The position numbers were made by a program, and so were the translations under genes. From assembly GCA_023381355.1 (NCBI GenBank), contig JAMCUL010000010.1:1-64000 (forward strand): 64,000 bases of DNA, written 5' to 3'. This DNA comes from Thermoplasmatota archaeon (lineage in GTDB: Archaea; Thermoplasmatota; Thermoplasmata; Thermoplasmatales; Thermoplasmataceae). The notes under the pieces are model-generated. The model searched no databases. It was given only the letters and a program-made list of their open reading frames with translations, and was not told where the DNA came from. How positions within the stretch are numbered: the stretch's first letter is position 1; every line of letters starts with the position of its first letter. Shown in pieces: positions 9,240 to 18,645 of this stretch.

Positions 9240-10091
9240 ATGGTTACAATGAATGATTTTAAAGGAAGTGTGAAAGCTGACTGGTGCCCAGGATGTGGAA
9301 ACTATGCCCAATTGACGGCTATACCAATGGCACTGGCACAGCTGGGAATAAAACCCGAGAATACAGTAATAGTTTCAGGAATCGGCTGTTCCAGCAACAT
9401 GCCTGAATACGTCAAAGCTTATGGCTTTCATGGAATCCACGGCAGATCACTTCCAGTTGCGTCTGCAATAAAGTGGTCAAACCCTGAACTGACTGTGATA
9501 GCATATGGTGGAGACGGTGATGGATATAATGAAGGGACACAGCATTTTTACCACAGCGCAAGGAGAAATCCAGATATAACCTATATCGTTTCAGACAACC
9601 AGATATTCGGTCTCACAACGGGACAGGCCTCACCCACATCCATGCTTGGAATGAAAACAAAGACAACACCTGATGGAAATATTGAGCCCCCGATCAACCC
9701 TCTCTCAATGGCTCTCTCCGCTGGAGCAACGTTCGTTGCAAGAGAATTTTCTGGAGACGTAAAGCATATGGTCGAGACGATCAGGAGGGCAATATCCCAC
9801 AAGGGTTTCGCCATCGTGGATGTTTTCAGTCCGTGTGTTACCTACAATAAAGACAACACATTTGATTTCTTCAGGAAAAGGGTTTATCATCTGGAAGATG
9901 AGAAGCATGACACATCAGATCAGATGGCTGCATTCAAGAAGGCTGCTGAGTGGGGTGACAGGATTCCAATAGGCATATTCTATGAAAACAATGATCCTAC
10001 ATATGAATCAAGGGATGAGGTTCTCCAGACTCCACTGATAAAGCAGCCTGTAAAGAAACTCGAGGAATCAGATCTGGAAGAATTTCTCTAA
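9240..10091 (+). CDS. korB: 2-oxoacid:ferredoxin oxidoreductase, beta subunit
   Basis: 283 residues, the thiamine-diphosphate subunit. Landmarks: DWCPGCGNY near residue 17 (two Fe-S Cys), a further Cys in GIGCSSN, and the TPP/Mg motif YGGDGDGYNEG near residue 87. The DNQIFGLTTGQ substrate loop follows. A Shine-Dalgarno-like GGAAGTGAT precedes ATG 9240; ATG 9249 is possible. It forms the catalytic complex with the gene upstream. Confidence 0.95.
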   Translation: MVTMNDFKGSVKADWCPGCGNYAQLTAIPMALAQLGIKPENTVIVSGIGCSSNMPEYVKAYGFHGIHGRSLPVASAIKWSNPELTVIAYGGDGDGYNEGTQHFYHSARRNPDITYIVSDNQIFGLTTGQASPTSMLGMKTKTTPDGNIEPPINPLSMALSAGATFVAREFSGDVKHMVETIRRAISHKGFAIVDVFSPCVTYNKDNTFDFFRKRVYHLEDEKHDTSDQMAAFKKAAEWGDRIPIGIFYENNDPTYESRDEVLQTPLIKQPVKKLEESDLEEFL

Positions 10092-10164
10092 TATTTTAAT
10101 TTCCAGATGAAAATTACTTCATATAAGTAAATATTTATTTATCAAAGAATGTTCTCGGCATGGA

Positions 10165-11463
10165 ATGAAAATCGGTTCCACTCATGTGCTCTTTCAGTCA
10201 TTCTCGTCCATAGGTCCGTTCCTGGATTTCGTGGCTTTATTTCCGGTCATGGTCATATTTGGTGGCGACGCCCTTCCCGAGATAACAGCGCTTTCATTCA
10301 TCATTTCCTTTCTGACTCTGATCCCTGTCCTTTTTTTTACAGGCCTGTCCCATACCAATGAGGGATATGCCTCCTATGCATCCCTTGCTTTTGGGAGGCG
10401 AATGGGAATGCTTACAGGATTCATTTACATAGCCTATTCTGTCCTTGTTCTTCCAAATATAATCATGTTTCTCTCATCTTTTATATTTCCCCTCACCACA
10501 ATACCGACAGGATTCAAGCCCTATTTCTATCTCGGTTTTTCACTACTGTATCTGTCCATTTTATGGCTCCCGCTGTCAAGAGGACTGACATGGTCCATCA
10601 GACCAATTGTAATACTTGGAATGATAGAAATAACCAGCATAATTGCGCTCTCGATTTTCATGATTTATGATAGCCCGAGAATCCTTACTTATCCGCCCTT
10701 CCCAACTTTTTTCACCGGGAATTTCTGGGATGGGGTTATAATAGGAATCCTGATGTTCTCAGGTGGTGGGAGTGGCATATTCCTCCAGAGGGATGCTGAA
10801 AGGAATATTGCCAGCATAAGGAAGCCTCTGGTAACCTCATACCTTGTAACCGGATCCACCATGACCCTCGCCTCCTTTGGGATTACATATTTTCTCGGGA
10901 ATAGCATGTCTCAGTTTGGCCTGGATCCGGACATACTTTTTGAAAACCTCGGGGCTGTTGGAGGATTCAGCGTGATCATTTTTTTCACCATCCTCCTTTT
11001 CATAAGCGGGTTCAATTTAACGCTCTCCTACGGGAATGCCCTCCTGCAGATGTCTCACGATTTCCTAAGGAGAATTACTAAAGCAGTCCCAAGTAGATTC
11101 AACCTGTCATTCATCCTGCTGATTCTGGCATCTGTGGTACTTGTAATCTCATATTACACAGTGGGCTTTTATTTATCATTCCTGCTGATAGCAGATCTTG
11201 TAAGCATGCTGTACGTAACTGTGCATATAATAACAGGAACATCCCTGATCAGGACAGATCCAAAAGGTAAACACGGCATCATAGGGGTGCTTTCAGTCAT
11301 AATCCTCATATTTTCCATAACAGCCTCCATGGATGGGTCCTATGGGGATCAGGATTTCCTGACGGCACTGTTCCTCATCGTGGTCTCAATCTCAATATTC
11401 CTGTCAGTATTGATGTACAATCCAGACAAGGCTCAAAGCGAGAACATGGAACCAGCTCAATGA
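10165..11463 (+). CDS. amino acid permease-like (APC superfamily) membrane protein
   Basis: A 432-residue protein with about 11-12 membrane segments. The distribution of Gly/Pro breaks in the first and sixth helices (FGGDALPEI, FSGGGSGIF) resembles APC-type amino acid permeases, though the similarity is distant and the substrate unknown. A TATA-like AAATATTTATTT (10131-10142) lies about 27 bases before the ATG, so the transcript is probably leaderless and independent of korAB. Confidence 0.6.
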   Translation: MKIGSTHVLFQSFSSIGPFLDFVALFPVMVIFGGDALPEITALSFIISFLTLIPVLFFTGLSHTNEGYASYASLAFGRRMGMLTGFIYIAYSVLVLPNIIMFLSSFIFPLTTIPTGFKPYFYLGFSLLYLSILWLPLSRGLTWSIRPIVILGMIEITSIIALSIFMIYDSPRILTYPPFPTFFTGNFWDGVIIGILMFSGGGSGIFLQRDAERNIASIRKPLVTSYLVTGSTMTLASFGITYFLGNSMSQFGLDPDILFENLGAVGGFSVIIFFTILLFISGFNLTLSYGNALLQMSHDFLRRITKAVPSRFNLSFILLILASVVLVISYYTVGFYLSFLLIADLVSMLYVTVHIITGTSLIRTDPKGKHGIIGVLSVIILIFSITASMDGSYGDQDFLTALFLIVVSISIFLSVLMYNPDKAQSENMEPAQ

Positions 11464-11473
11464 GCATCAAGTT

Positions 11474-12748
11474 TCAATCCTTCATCTTTATGGCTCCACC
11501 TGAGGGGTTTCCCGGCATCTTCTGCTTGTACAGTATTGAGAAGAGCCCTATTGGCGTTCTTCCTCTCTTCTCAGGTTCCTTCAGTTTAAGGAAAAGGAAT
11601 GACGTGAGGAACCTTCCTGTAAATACCACCATGTAGGCTGCAATGAGGGCAGTTTTCAGGGGAAGAACAGATTCCGTGAATTCCAGGAGGTAGCCTCCGG
11701 TAAGCGCCCCCATCAGATATACGAGGCCATTGAATCCATTTATTATGGAGATATATTCTGCCCTTCTTGAACCGGGGATAATATCAAGAAGGTAGGAATT
11801 CATCACTATGTTCTGAAGGGCACCGAGGAATCCGGAATATACTTCAACGAGAACAAAGAGAAACAGGGAGTTGGAAAAAGCATAGAAGACAGGGATCAGG
11901 CTCAGCATTAACCTGTTAAGGAATATCAGTGGAGGCCTTTCCTTCCTGTCATTGTACCTCCCGAGGAATGTTTGCACAATAATTGATATCCCAACGGAAA
12001 CAATTGTGAGAATTGCGACATCCCTCAGATCAAAATTCATGAGGGATATGATTGTGATCGGAAACATGGGCCATGCCATTGACCAGAAAAAACCCTGCAC
12101 GTTGGTTGCCCTGAAGTATGGGTAGAAATTTTCATCCTCTCTTATGTGTCTCAGGGTTTTCATCATCGAATATTTGAACTTTGGCCTGTGCCTTTCCTCC
12201 TTCAGGAATACCATCATCACAGCGGAAACGACATATGTCAGGGCTGCAAGAAAGAATGGGATCTCGATATCCCTGGACGAATTTCCATTGAAGAGGAATA
12301 CCATGGCTGTAAGTGATATTATTGTACCGACAGAGGAAACATTATTTATGAAGGCCAGGAACTTTCCTCTCACACTTGTGTCCGAAAGATCTGCGATCAG
12401 CGAGAACCAGTTCACTGTGATCATTGAACCGAAGAGTGCGATCAGGGAATACACAATGATCAGCCCGATGGGCGTTACTGTATATGGCATCAGGAACCAG
12501 AGGACTGCAAGTATCACGCTTCCAAGTCCCAGGAATCCCTTCCTCCTCCCTGCCCTGTCGCTGAGTTTCCCCCAGAGTATCTGCCCTCCGTTTGATATGG
12601 AATTGACCGAGGACTGGAGCCATCCCATCTCCACCGCTCCAGCACCTATCATCACCGCGTAAATCCCCACAAACGTCGATGCTGCAGTTGCCCCCAGTGA
12701 GGAGAGAAATGACCTTGTCCCTATGATCAGCTTATTCTTGTCAGGCAA
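11474..12748 (-). CDS. MFS transporter
   Basis: 424 residues with about 12 membrane segments and a clear TM2-TM3 signature loop (WGKLSDRAGRRKG, about residues 58-70). The tail after the last segment is basic and cytoplasmic. No substrate can be assigned. It converges with the permease at 10165 and is divergent from the ribosomal protein genes. Confidence 0.8.
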   Translation of the reverse strand: MPDKNKLIIGTRSFLSSLGATAASTFVGIYAVMIGAGAVEMGWLQSSVNSISNGGQILWGKLSDRAGRRKGFLGLGSVILAVLWFLMPYTVTPIGLIIVYSLIALFGSMITVNWFSLIADLSDTSVRGKFLAFINNVSSVGTIISLTAMVFLFNGNSSRDIEIPFFLAALTYVVSAVMMVFLKEERHRPKFKYSMMKTLRHIREDENFYPYFRATNVQGFFWSMAWPMFPITIISLMNFDLRDVAILTIVSVGISIIVQTFLGRYNDRKERPPLIFLNRLMLSLIPVFYAFSNSLFLFVLVEVYSGFLGALQNIVMNSYLLDIIPGSRRAEYISIINGFNGLVYLMGALTGGYLLEFTESVLPLKTALIAAYMVVFTGRFLTSFLFLKLKEPEKRGRTPIGLFSILYKQKMPGNPSGGAIKMKD

Positions 12749-13013
12749 AATTTCCGTGCTGAATTACATTTAAAGTGATAAGGATTGTGAGTAACGGCCA
12801 TACATTTGTTTTTCACATATGGATCAATCGAAGTGGAAAATTCCGTTCACTGAATGCGTTGCGGGCAGTAAACACTTATATAAGGTAGATCGGCAAAATC
12901 ACAGGGATCAATGCATTCTCATGAGGTCTCCACATAACAGGATTTATATTCATATTTCCATTACCCTTATACTTCATAAAGGCATAAGGTTCAATTTAAC
13001 AACAGGTGATACA

Positions 13014-13442
13014 TTGGCGAATGGTGAAAATGCAGGCTCAAAATTGAGCGGAGATAGAGAAAAATTCAGGTGGTCCAACAGTAAGTACAAGAGGAGAATG
13101 CTGGATCTCAAGAAAAAGAGTGATCCACTGGAGGGAGCACCGCAGGCAAGAGGAATTGTTATAGAAAAAATTGGGATTGAGGCAAAGCAGCCCAACTCGG
13201 CCATTAGGAAATGTGTAAAGATCCAGCTGATCAAAAATGGGAGGCAGATCACTGCCTTTGCACCCGGTGATGGTGCCATAAACTATATTGACGAGCACGA
13301 CGAGGTAATGGTAGAAGGCATAGGTGGAAGTAGAGGCAGGAGTAAGGGAGACATACCAGGAGTAAGATACAAGGTAGTGGCAGTTAATGGAATATCACTT
13401 ATCGAGCTTGTGAGGGGAAGAAAGGAGAAAACGGTGAGATAA
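13014..13442 (+). CDS. rpsL: 30S ribosomal protein S12 (uS12)
   Basis: 142 residues, the normal archaeal length. Decoding-centre motifs are present: [10 protein letters not shown] and the PGVRYKV loop. The frame stays open upstream to 12819, but the archaeal S12 N-terminus ([10 protein letters not shown]) fixes the start at TTG 13014. A Shine-Dalgarno-like GGTGA ends 5 bases before it. Longer starts would add a non-conserved, membrane-like extension. A TATA-like CTTATATAAGG near 12873-12883 could be the promoter, leaving a long leader. The stop overlaps the rpsG start by one base. Confidence 0.93.
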   Translation: MANGENAGSKLSGDREKFRWSNSKYKRRMLDLKKKSDPLEGAPQARGIVIEKIGIEAKQPNSAIRKCVKIQLIKNGRQITAFAPGDGAINYIDEHDEVMVEGIGGSRGRSKGDIPGVRYKVVAVNGISLIELVRGRKEKTVR

Positions 13443-14005
13443 TGGAACTTAAAATATTCGGGAAATATGAAATATCTGGCGTGGAAATACATGATGAGGG
13501 TCTTTCAAAATACATAAATCTCACATCATACATGAATCTGCATACAGGAGGAAGATTCTCAAATTATTCTGCAGGAAAGAGGAATATCAACACGATCGAG
13601 AGATTGATAAACAAGCTTATGAGATCAGAAAAATGGACAGGCAAAAAGTATGGTGCCTACAGGATACTCAAGGAGGCATTCCAGCTCATTGAGGAGAAGA
13701 CGAAGCAGAATCCAGTACAGATACTTGTAAATGCAATAGAAAATGCCGCTCCAAGGGAAGAGGTAACCAGGTTGAAATACGGTGGGGTTGCCGTACCAAA
13801 GGCAGTTGATGTTTCACCTTCAAGAAGGGTGGATGAAGCCCTCAGAAACATTGCAATAGGGGCCACCGACGCATCATATAAGAGCAAGAAACCGATAGAG
13901 GCATGCGTTGCAGACGAGATCATGCAGGCCGCAAGGAATGACCAGAATTCCCATGCCGTGGCAAAGAAGGAAGAAATCGAGAGAATTGCTGCTTCAGCAA
14001 GGTAA
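13442..14005 (+). CDS. rpsG: 30S ribosomal protein S7 (uS7)
   Basis: 187 residues, archaeal/eukaryal-type S7 that nucleates assembly of the small-subunit head. The [23 protein letters not shown] stretch (around residues 114-136) corresponds to the conserved S7 loop and helix. The ATG shares its A with the TAA stop of rpsL, so the two are translationally coupled. EF-2 and EF-1alpha genes, which often follow this pair in archaea, are absent; the next genes are on the opposite strand. Confidence 0.95.
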   Translation: MELKIFGKYEISGVEIHDEGLSKYINLTSYMNLHTGGRFSNYSAGKRNINTIERLINKLMRSEKWTGKKYGAYRILKEAFQLIEEKTKQNPVQILVNAIENAAPREEVTRLKYGGVAVPKAVDVSPSRRVDEALRNIAIGATDASYKSKKPIEACVADEIMQAARNDQNSHAVAKKEEIERIAASAR

Positions 14006-14025
14006 ATATTTACCACAATTCCAAC

Positions 14026-14060
14026 TTTTTGCCAGAGTTTTCATATATTTGTTTATTTTA
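14026..14060 (+). terminator. T-rich termination region after rpsG
   Basis: A series of T-runs (TTTTT at 14026-14030, TTTT at 14038-14041, then GTTTATTTTA at 14051-14060) begins 20 bases after the rpsG stop. Oligo-T runs without a stem are the usual archaeal terminators. Confidence 0.45.
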
Positions 14061-14260
14061 TAAATTTATATTGGCCTGAAGATCCGTTCTTTCTGTAATT
14101 CACAAGAGCCGCGGACTGTAATTTCAGTCTTATTTTTCCAGATTGATTTCTTCCATGGACAGCACCCATTGCCATGCCATTCGCATAGATCCAGGCAATC
14201 CTATTTCTGTAAGTTCCTGCTGGAAAAACTCATGCTGGAAGGACCAATCAAATCCTGGAT

Positions 14261-14752
14261 CTAAAGATAGAACTGGAGAGCAACCGCCAGGATTGTAATT
14301 GCTGCGAGAAGGCCAAGGGTTACGTAGGAGAAGAAGTGCGACCATCTCCTCAATCTTCTCATCTCATCGAATCTTCCCTCTCTGGCCATGGCCATTATCC
14401 TTTTTCCATGATAGATGTTGTTTCCATACATTACCACAATCATGACTCCCACGAGGATGATCTTCACCAGAAGTGTCTGTCCGTATGCTGTGTCGAAGAG
14501 ATTTGATATGTCATAATCCAGGTACCATGTGGCATTGTAAATTCCAGTTATTATGAGTATTGCCAGGGTAATATCCGTGAATAAGGCAAACTGTTTTCCT
14601 ATGAGTCCAACTATCCTTGTACGCATCTTTTCGTCATCTGTTATCTTGAATGATGCCGGAACAACAACAAGCCATATGAAGAAGGATCCCCCCACGAAGA
14701 ATATGGCTGAAAATACATGGATCCACAAAATTATGAAATCTATGAGTATCAT
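14261..14752 (-). CDS. CopD-like four-helix membrane protein
   Basis: 163 residues with four membrane segments. The first helix carries IHVFSAIFFVGG, a His followed by small residues and Gly, like CopD/DUF2269-type proteins thought to bind copper or haem in the membrane. The start ATG overlaps the stop of the CARDB-like gene by four bases, making this the last gene of a PadR-MFS-CARDB-CopD operon. The tandem genes at 59386 and 59922 share the 'HV......G' helix pattern. Confidence 0.7.
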   Translation of the reverse strand: MILIDFIILWIHVFSAIFFVGGSFFIWLVVVPASFKITDDEKMRTRIVGLIGKQFALFTDITLAILIITGIYNATWYLDYDISNLFDTAYGQTLLVKIILVGVMIVVMYGNNIYHGKRIMAMAREGRFDEMRRLRRWSHFFSYVTLGLLAAITILAVALQFYL

Positions 14753-16386
14753 TTCTTACCCTTTGATCCGTTCTTTCCCTTCTTTTTCGCAGCCACCATC
14801 AGTCCTGCAAGAATGAGAATGAGCAGGGCTATAATGACTCCATCAAATATAACGTTTGATGGGTTCACGCTCGTCTGAATATTCTGCAGCTCGGTTGGTG
14901 CTATATTGAAGTTGAAATTGTAGAAATGATTGAATCTCTGTGCGCTATCATTATACATGAATGAATACGCTATCTGTGCAGCGTAGCTACCGGTTCCTGA
15001 GGAGCCGGATATGTCGACTATGAAGGTTATGAGGAATGAGCTTCCAGGTGCAAGGCTTCCAATTGTTATGTTATTCGCCGTAAGTGCACCCAGTGGATTT
15101 GAAGATGATACATGGATACTCAGGATTGAAGGTGAGAGGAGATGGATCTGGATATCGTATGCAGTCCTGTTTCCCGTGTTCGTGAAGTCAAACTCCATAA
15201 CCGCCTTGGACTGCCCGGGGCTGAATGTAAATGAACTGGAAGTAACATGGATTATTGCACCCCTGTGTATTTCAAGTGAGGTGATGTATGAGAATCCCCC
15301 TATCTTCAATACAGGATGAATCATTCCAGAGGTGTATGGCGAATCAAAATAGAATGTCATATTGATAACTGAGCCAGGCATCAGGAGGGGAAGTGTGAAA
15401 TTTCCTGCAAGTATCATGAAGTTCCCGTTAAGGCTTACGGATTCATCAGTAAGGGGCGATGTGCCATTATTGAGGATCTCTGCATTTAACTGAACATATT
15501 TCTGGCCTTCATATATTATCAGGGGATTGGTATGGTACTGCACCACCATTATTGAATTATATCCCTTAATCTCAACTGTGTGGGATACAGGATGGACTGT
15601 GCCACCATAACTTACGTTAAGATCGATCACATATGAACCATGGCTGGCTGTACTGCTTATATTGACAGGTACAGACAGGTTTAGGAGGCCCAGGGAGGCG
15701 ATCCCAGGGACATTAAGGATGTAAGATGATCCGTTGAACGGATATTCCGGCACATATGACAGTGAGGCATTCAGAATTGAACCGGTTCCAGCATTTTCCA
15801 GGACTATATGCATTACCGTGTTGTGAAGTCCAGGCTCAGGTTCTACAATGCCTGATCCGTACGAGAAATAAACGGTTGATATCTCCAGGTCAATGGTTCC
15901 GGGAATATCTACCTGAAATGGAATAATCCCGCCATTTACTAATTTGCCTGTTGTTGCGTTAAATATGGCATAATCCAGGTATTCTGTGTATATGCCTGCC
16001 CTGTATGCAGCCGATACGTTCACCATCTGATAGGCCACATAATCATTCCCTGCGTGGTAGATATAGTTCTCATAATCTGCCACAACACGATTCGGGCCAT
16101 TCACATAACTTTCATTCAATGGCCCTGTGCCATTATAGTTCAACCCTATGGACATGTTCACTGCAAGTCCATTCATGCTTGCGTTTGTTGCATGGAATAC
16201 TGCAAAAAGCGGGATATCATCCATCCCCGGTGTAACTGCAATATTGCTGGTTTGATTGATCCAGTATGTCTGGGTCTCCACAAGTGGCTGGTTGCCAGGT
16301 GATGCGCTGGAATTGAAAGTCGCAAGACCGGCAAAACTTCCAAGAACAAGCAGAACAATTATAAAACTAATCAGGTATCTCTTCAT
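14749..16386 (-). CDS. surface protein with CARDB-like repeats and C-terminal anchor
   Basis: 545 residues. An N-terminal signal peptide (about residues 4-22) and a C-terminal membrane helix followed by a Lys-rich tail (after about residue 512) place the body outside the cell. The body is made of immunoglobulin-like segments of the CARDB/COG1361 kind, with phrases such as ENAGTGSILNASLSY, ILNNGTSPLTDESV and FTNTGNRTAYDIQI. It contains many N-x-S/T sites. The gene overlaps the exporter upstream by 20 bases and the CopD-like gene downstream by 4, so it is probably made as part of the same export or envelope function. Confidence 0.75.
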   Translation of the reverse strand: MKRYLISFIIVLLVLGSFAGLATFNSSASPGNQPLVETQTYWINQTSNIAVTPGMDDIPLFAVFHATNASMNGLAVNMSIGLNYNGTGPLNESYVNGPNRVVADYENYIYHAGNDYVAYQMVNVSAAYRAGIYTEYLDYAIFNATTGKLVNGGIIPFQVDIPGTIDLEISTVYFSYGSGIVEPEPGLHNTVMHIVLENAGTGSILNASLSYVPEYPFNGSSYILNVPGIASLGLLNLSVPVNISSTASHGSYVIDLNVSYGGTVHPVSHTVEIKGYNSIMVVQYHTNPLIIYEGQKYVQLNAEILNNGTSPLTDESVSLNGNFMILAGNFTLPLLMPGSVINMTFYFDSPYTSGMIHPVLKIGGFSYITSLEIHRGAIIHVTSSSFTFSPGQSKAVMEFDFTNTGNRTAYDIQIHLLSPSILSIHVSSSNPLGALTANNITIGSLAPGSSFLITFIVDISGSSGTGSYAAQIAYSFMYNDSAQRFNHFYNFNFNIAPTELQNIQTSVNPSNVIFDGVIIALLILILAGLMVAAKKKGKNGSKGKK

Positions 16387-17857
16387 TTTTTTTCACCTTT
16401 ATATTTTTCATCATGGCCGCGATAGCAAGATTTGCCATAATAAACGCAATTCCCACTCCGTAAATTATTGTGTACGCGCTGGAGGATGGGAATCTGAAAT
16501 AATATGGTATTACAGGCAATGGACCTATGCTGAACGGTACATAGGCCACTGCAACACTTTCAAAATATGCAGTCTCAAACACTCCAGCAATTGCAGGTGC
16601 TATGGCTGTTCCCACATTCCTGAATACCACATTCATTCCCGTTGCCTCCCCGGCCTTCTCAGGGGGGACAGATAGGAGAAGTATGTTTATGATCCCCACG
16701 AAGACCATTCCAAGGCCTGCACCGAGGATCGAAGCTCCGGCCATTATGTAGATCACGCCCGATCTCAGGAATACCAGGAAGACATATGAAAGCAGGAGGA
16801 CAAGGCTTCCAATGATTATGCTTACCTTGGGCCCCTTAACCAGTGTTATTCTTGCTCCAACCGGAGCCATGAGCATGCTGAGGACTGCAGCCGGGAGAAG
16901 GATGAGTCCGGAATCGAATATTGTCATTCCAAACCCTGCTGGAGAAGGCGCCTGCAGTAGTGTTGGAACTGTAAAGAACAGGAAATATAGGGATGCAAGG
17001 GAAAATAACCCCGAAATATTTGCAAGTAGCACATTTCTTATCTTCAGTGTATCAAGATTGATGAAGGGCTGGTCTGAAAGCCCTCTCTCTGAAATGAGGA
17101 AGTAAGCCAGCGCAAAGGCAGAGCTCATGAACAGGAGTATTATTGTCATTGATGTCCAGCCCCACTCCTGTCCCTCAGAAACCGCAAGGATAAAAGAGAA
17201 GACGGTGTAGGAAAGAAAAGCTATTCCCAGGTAGTCAATTTTCTCTTTAACAGGAGATCTGCTGTCACGCAATATGATCCATGAAAGTACCGTGAGAAGA
17301 AGGGCAACCGGAATCGCAGAATGGAAAGACCATTCCCAGTCAAGATTGTCGATTATCCATGATCCAAGGACTAGTCCCAATGCCGCACCTGCGGAGAATG
17401 TTGCACTGAGTATTCCCTGTGCAAGGGCGAGTCTTTCCTTTGGAACCTGGTCATTGAGCAGTGCAAATGCAACCGGGAACATCCCAAAACCAAGACCCTG
17501 AAGGGCCCTGACAGCAACAAGCTCACCGAGGCTGGTGGCAAATCCGCCCAGTGAAACGGCAATAGTATAAACGACAGAAAGGGTTACGAAAATCTTCTTC
17601 CTCCCAACTATGTCCGCCAACCTGCCAAACAGGGCCGCGGATATTGTTCCGCTTATTACGTATGCGGTGATTATCCAGGAGATCTGCGTGTAGGTTGTGT
17701 GAAAGTCAGTTACAAGTATATTGATTGCAGGGGTAACCATGGTCTCTACATATGTGATCAGCGTACCCATCAGCGCCATTACGATTATTGTGGAAGTGGC
17801 GTGCTTTTTGATCTCTTCACTGGTGTATCCTGGTTCTTCTGGCCTCAAGGATCTCAC
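16367..17857 (-). CDS. MFS exporter, DHA2 (EmrB/QacA) type, 14 TM
   Basis: 496 residues with about 14 hydrophobic segments. Signature loop LFGRLADIVGRKK (about residues 75-87) and the antiporter-type glycine/proline motif in TM5 (FSAGAALGLVLGSW, about residues 155-168) are visible. The family exports hydrophobic compounds by proton antiport. It starts inside the end of the PadR-type regulator gene (41-base overlap) and ends inside the next gene, so expression is tightly linked to the regulator. Confidence 0.85.
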   Translation of the reverse strand: MRSLRPEEPGYTSEEIKKHATSTIIVMALMGTLITYVETMVTPAINILVTDFHTTYTQISWIITAYVISGTISAALFGRLADIVGRKKIFVTLSVVYTIAVSLGGFATSLGELVAVRALQGLGFGMFPVAFALLNDQVPKERLALAQGILSATFSAGAALGLVLGSWIIDNLDWEWSFHSAIPVALLLTVLSWIILRDSRSPVKEKIDYLGIAFLSYTVFSFILAVSEGQEWGWTSMTIILLFMSSAFALAYFLISERGLSDQPFINLDTLKIRNVLLANISGLFSLASLYFLFFTVPTLLQAPSPAGFGMTIFDSGLILLPAAVLSMLMAPVGARITLVKGPKVSIIIGSLVLLLSYVFLVFLRSGVIYIMAGASILGAGLGMVFVGIINILLLSVPPEKAGEATGMNVVFRNVGTAIAPAIAGVFETAYFESVAVAYVPFSIGPLPVIPYYFRFPSSSAYTIIYGVGIAFIMANLAIAAMMKNIKVKKNEEIPD

Positions 17858-18317
17858 TCATATCCCGCTCGATCATGTTTTTAAGATTCACAAGCGATTC
17901 ATCATCGCCCTTCTTTTTCAGGGCAAAGGCAATCTTGACCTGCTTGATTATCAGGTATGCCATCTCCTCTATTGCCTCGTTGAGGATTGTCGTATCCTCT
18001 ATGTCCACCAGGACATCGGGAAAAAGTATGTCTCTTCCCATTGAAGCCTTCAACATCTTCTCCCTCATCGTTTCTCTGAACAGCCGAAGGTTTGAAACGT
18101 ATCTCTCTCCCTTTGGAGTGAGCCTGTAAACCTTTGCCCTTCCCCTCGTATCATATGTGATGAACCCCTGCTTCTCCAGTGACTTCAACAGTGGCCTTAT
18201 TGTCCCACCTGACACCATTGATCCATCCCACTTCAATTTTCTGGAAAGCTCGTATCCGCTCATTGGTTTCAAAGAAATAATGAATAGCGCACTATCAAGA
18301 TATTCTCCTGCTGTCAT
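17817..18317 (-). CDS. PadR-family winged-helix regulator
   Basis: 166 residues. The N-terminal winged helix reads ISLKPMSGYEL, GGTIRPLLKSLEKQGFI and GRAKVYRLTPKGERYV, which is the PadR pattern. A C-terminal helical part (from about residue 90) would dimerise. As first gene of the exporter operon it likely represses its own promoter: a TATA-like element lies 25-35 bases upstream, and a 10-base palindrome sits between it and the ATG. Confidence 0.85.
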   Translation of the reverse strand: MTAGEYLDSALFIISLKPMSGYELSRKLKWDGSMVSGGTIRPLLKSLEKQGFITYDTRGRAKVYRLTPKGERYVSNLRLFRETMREKMLKASMGRDILFPDVLVDIEDTTILNEAIEEMAYLIIKQVKIAFALKKKGDDESLVNLKNMIERDMSEILEARRTRIHQ

Positions 18318-18320
18318 ATA

Positions 18321-18352
18321 TCGAATTCGACATTCATTTGATATATTTAAAG
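18321..18352 (-). promoter_or_regulatory. promoter and candidate operator of the padR operon
   Basis: On the leftward strand a TATA-like TTTAAATATAT (18342-18352) lies about 29 bases before the ATG at 18317, which predicts a leaderless transcript. Between them is the perfect palindrome TCGAATTCGA (18321-18330), a position where a bound repressor would block initiation. Confidence 0.55.
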
Positions 18353-18645
18353 TATTTTAATCTATCATGTTCTTGACGTTTAGTATTTAAATAAAATGAA
18401 ATGAGAAACGGTGTTCTCTATCGAAATATCATTAAATTATTCCTAGACCTCACAGTTTCAATATGTTTTCATGGTGGATGAATTTTTGACCATCAGTGAA
18501 TACCGCCATTTTCCAATGTGTCTCGAATATATCGATTACGTAGACTATTTCCGCCAATGCTCTAAATATTGTTATAGAATTATAAAGTGATAGATTCAAT
18601 CGCTATACGGTAAATAAATATATATTATGAGACTATTTTCTAAAT

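Noticed and set aside
12819-13013. N-terminal extension of S12 or a separate small gene
   Set aside because: The upstream part of the frame lacks S12 conservation and has an odd composition; the real start is TTG 13014.
14130-14345. 71-codon leftward frame after the CopD-like gene
   Set aside because: It overlaps the CopD-like gene in another frame, has no recognisable features and lies in the trailing region of the operon.
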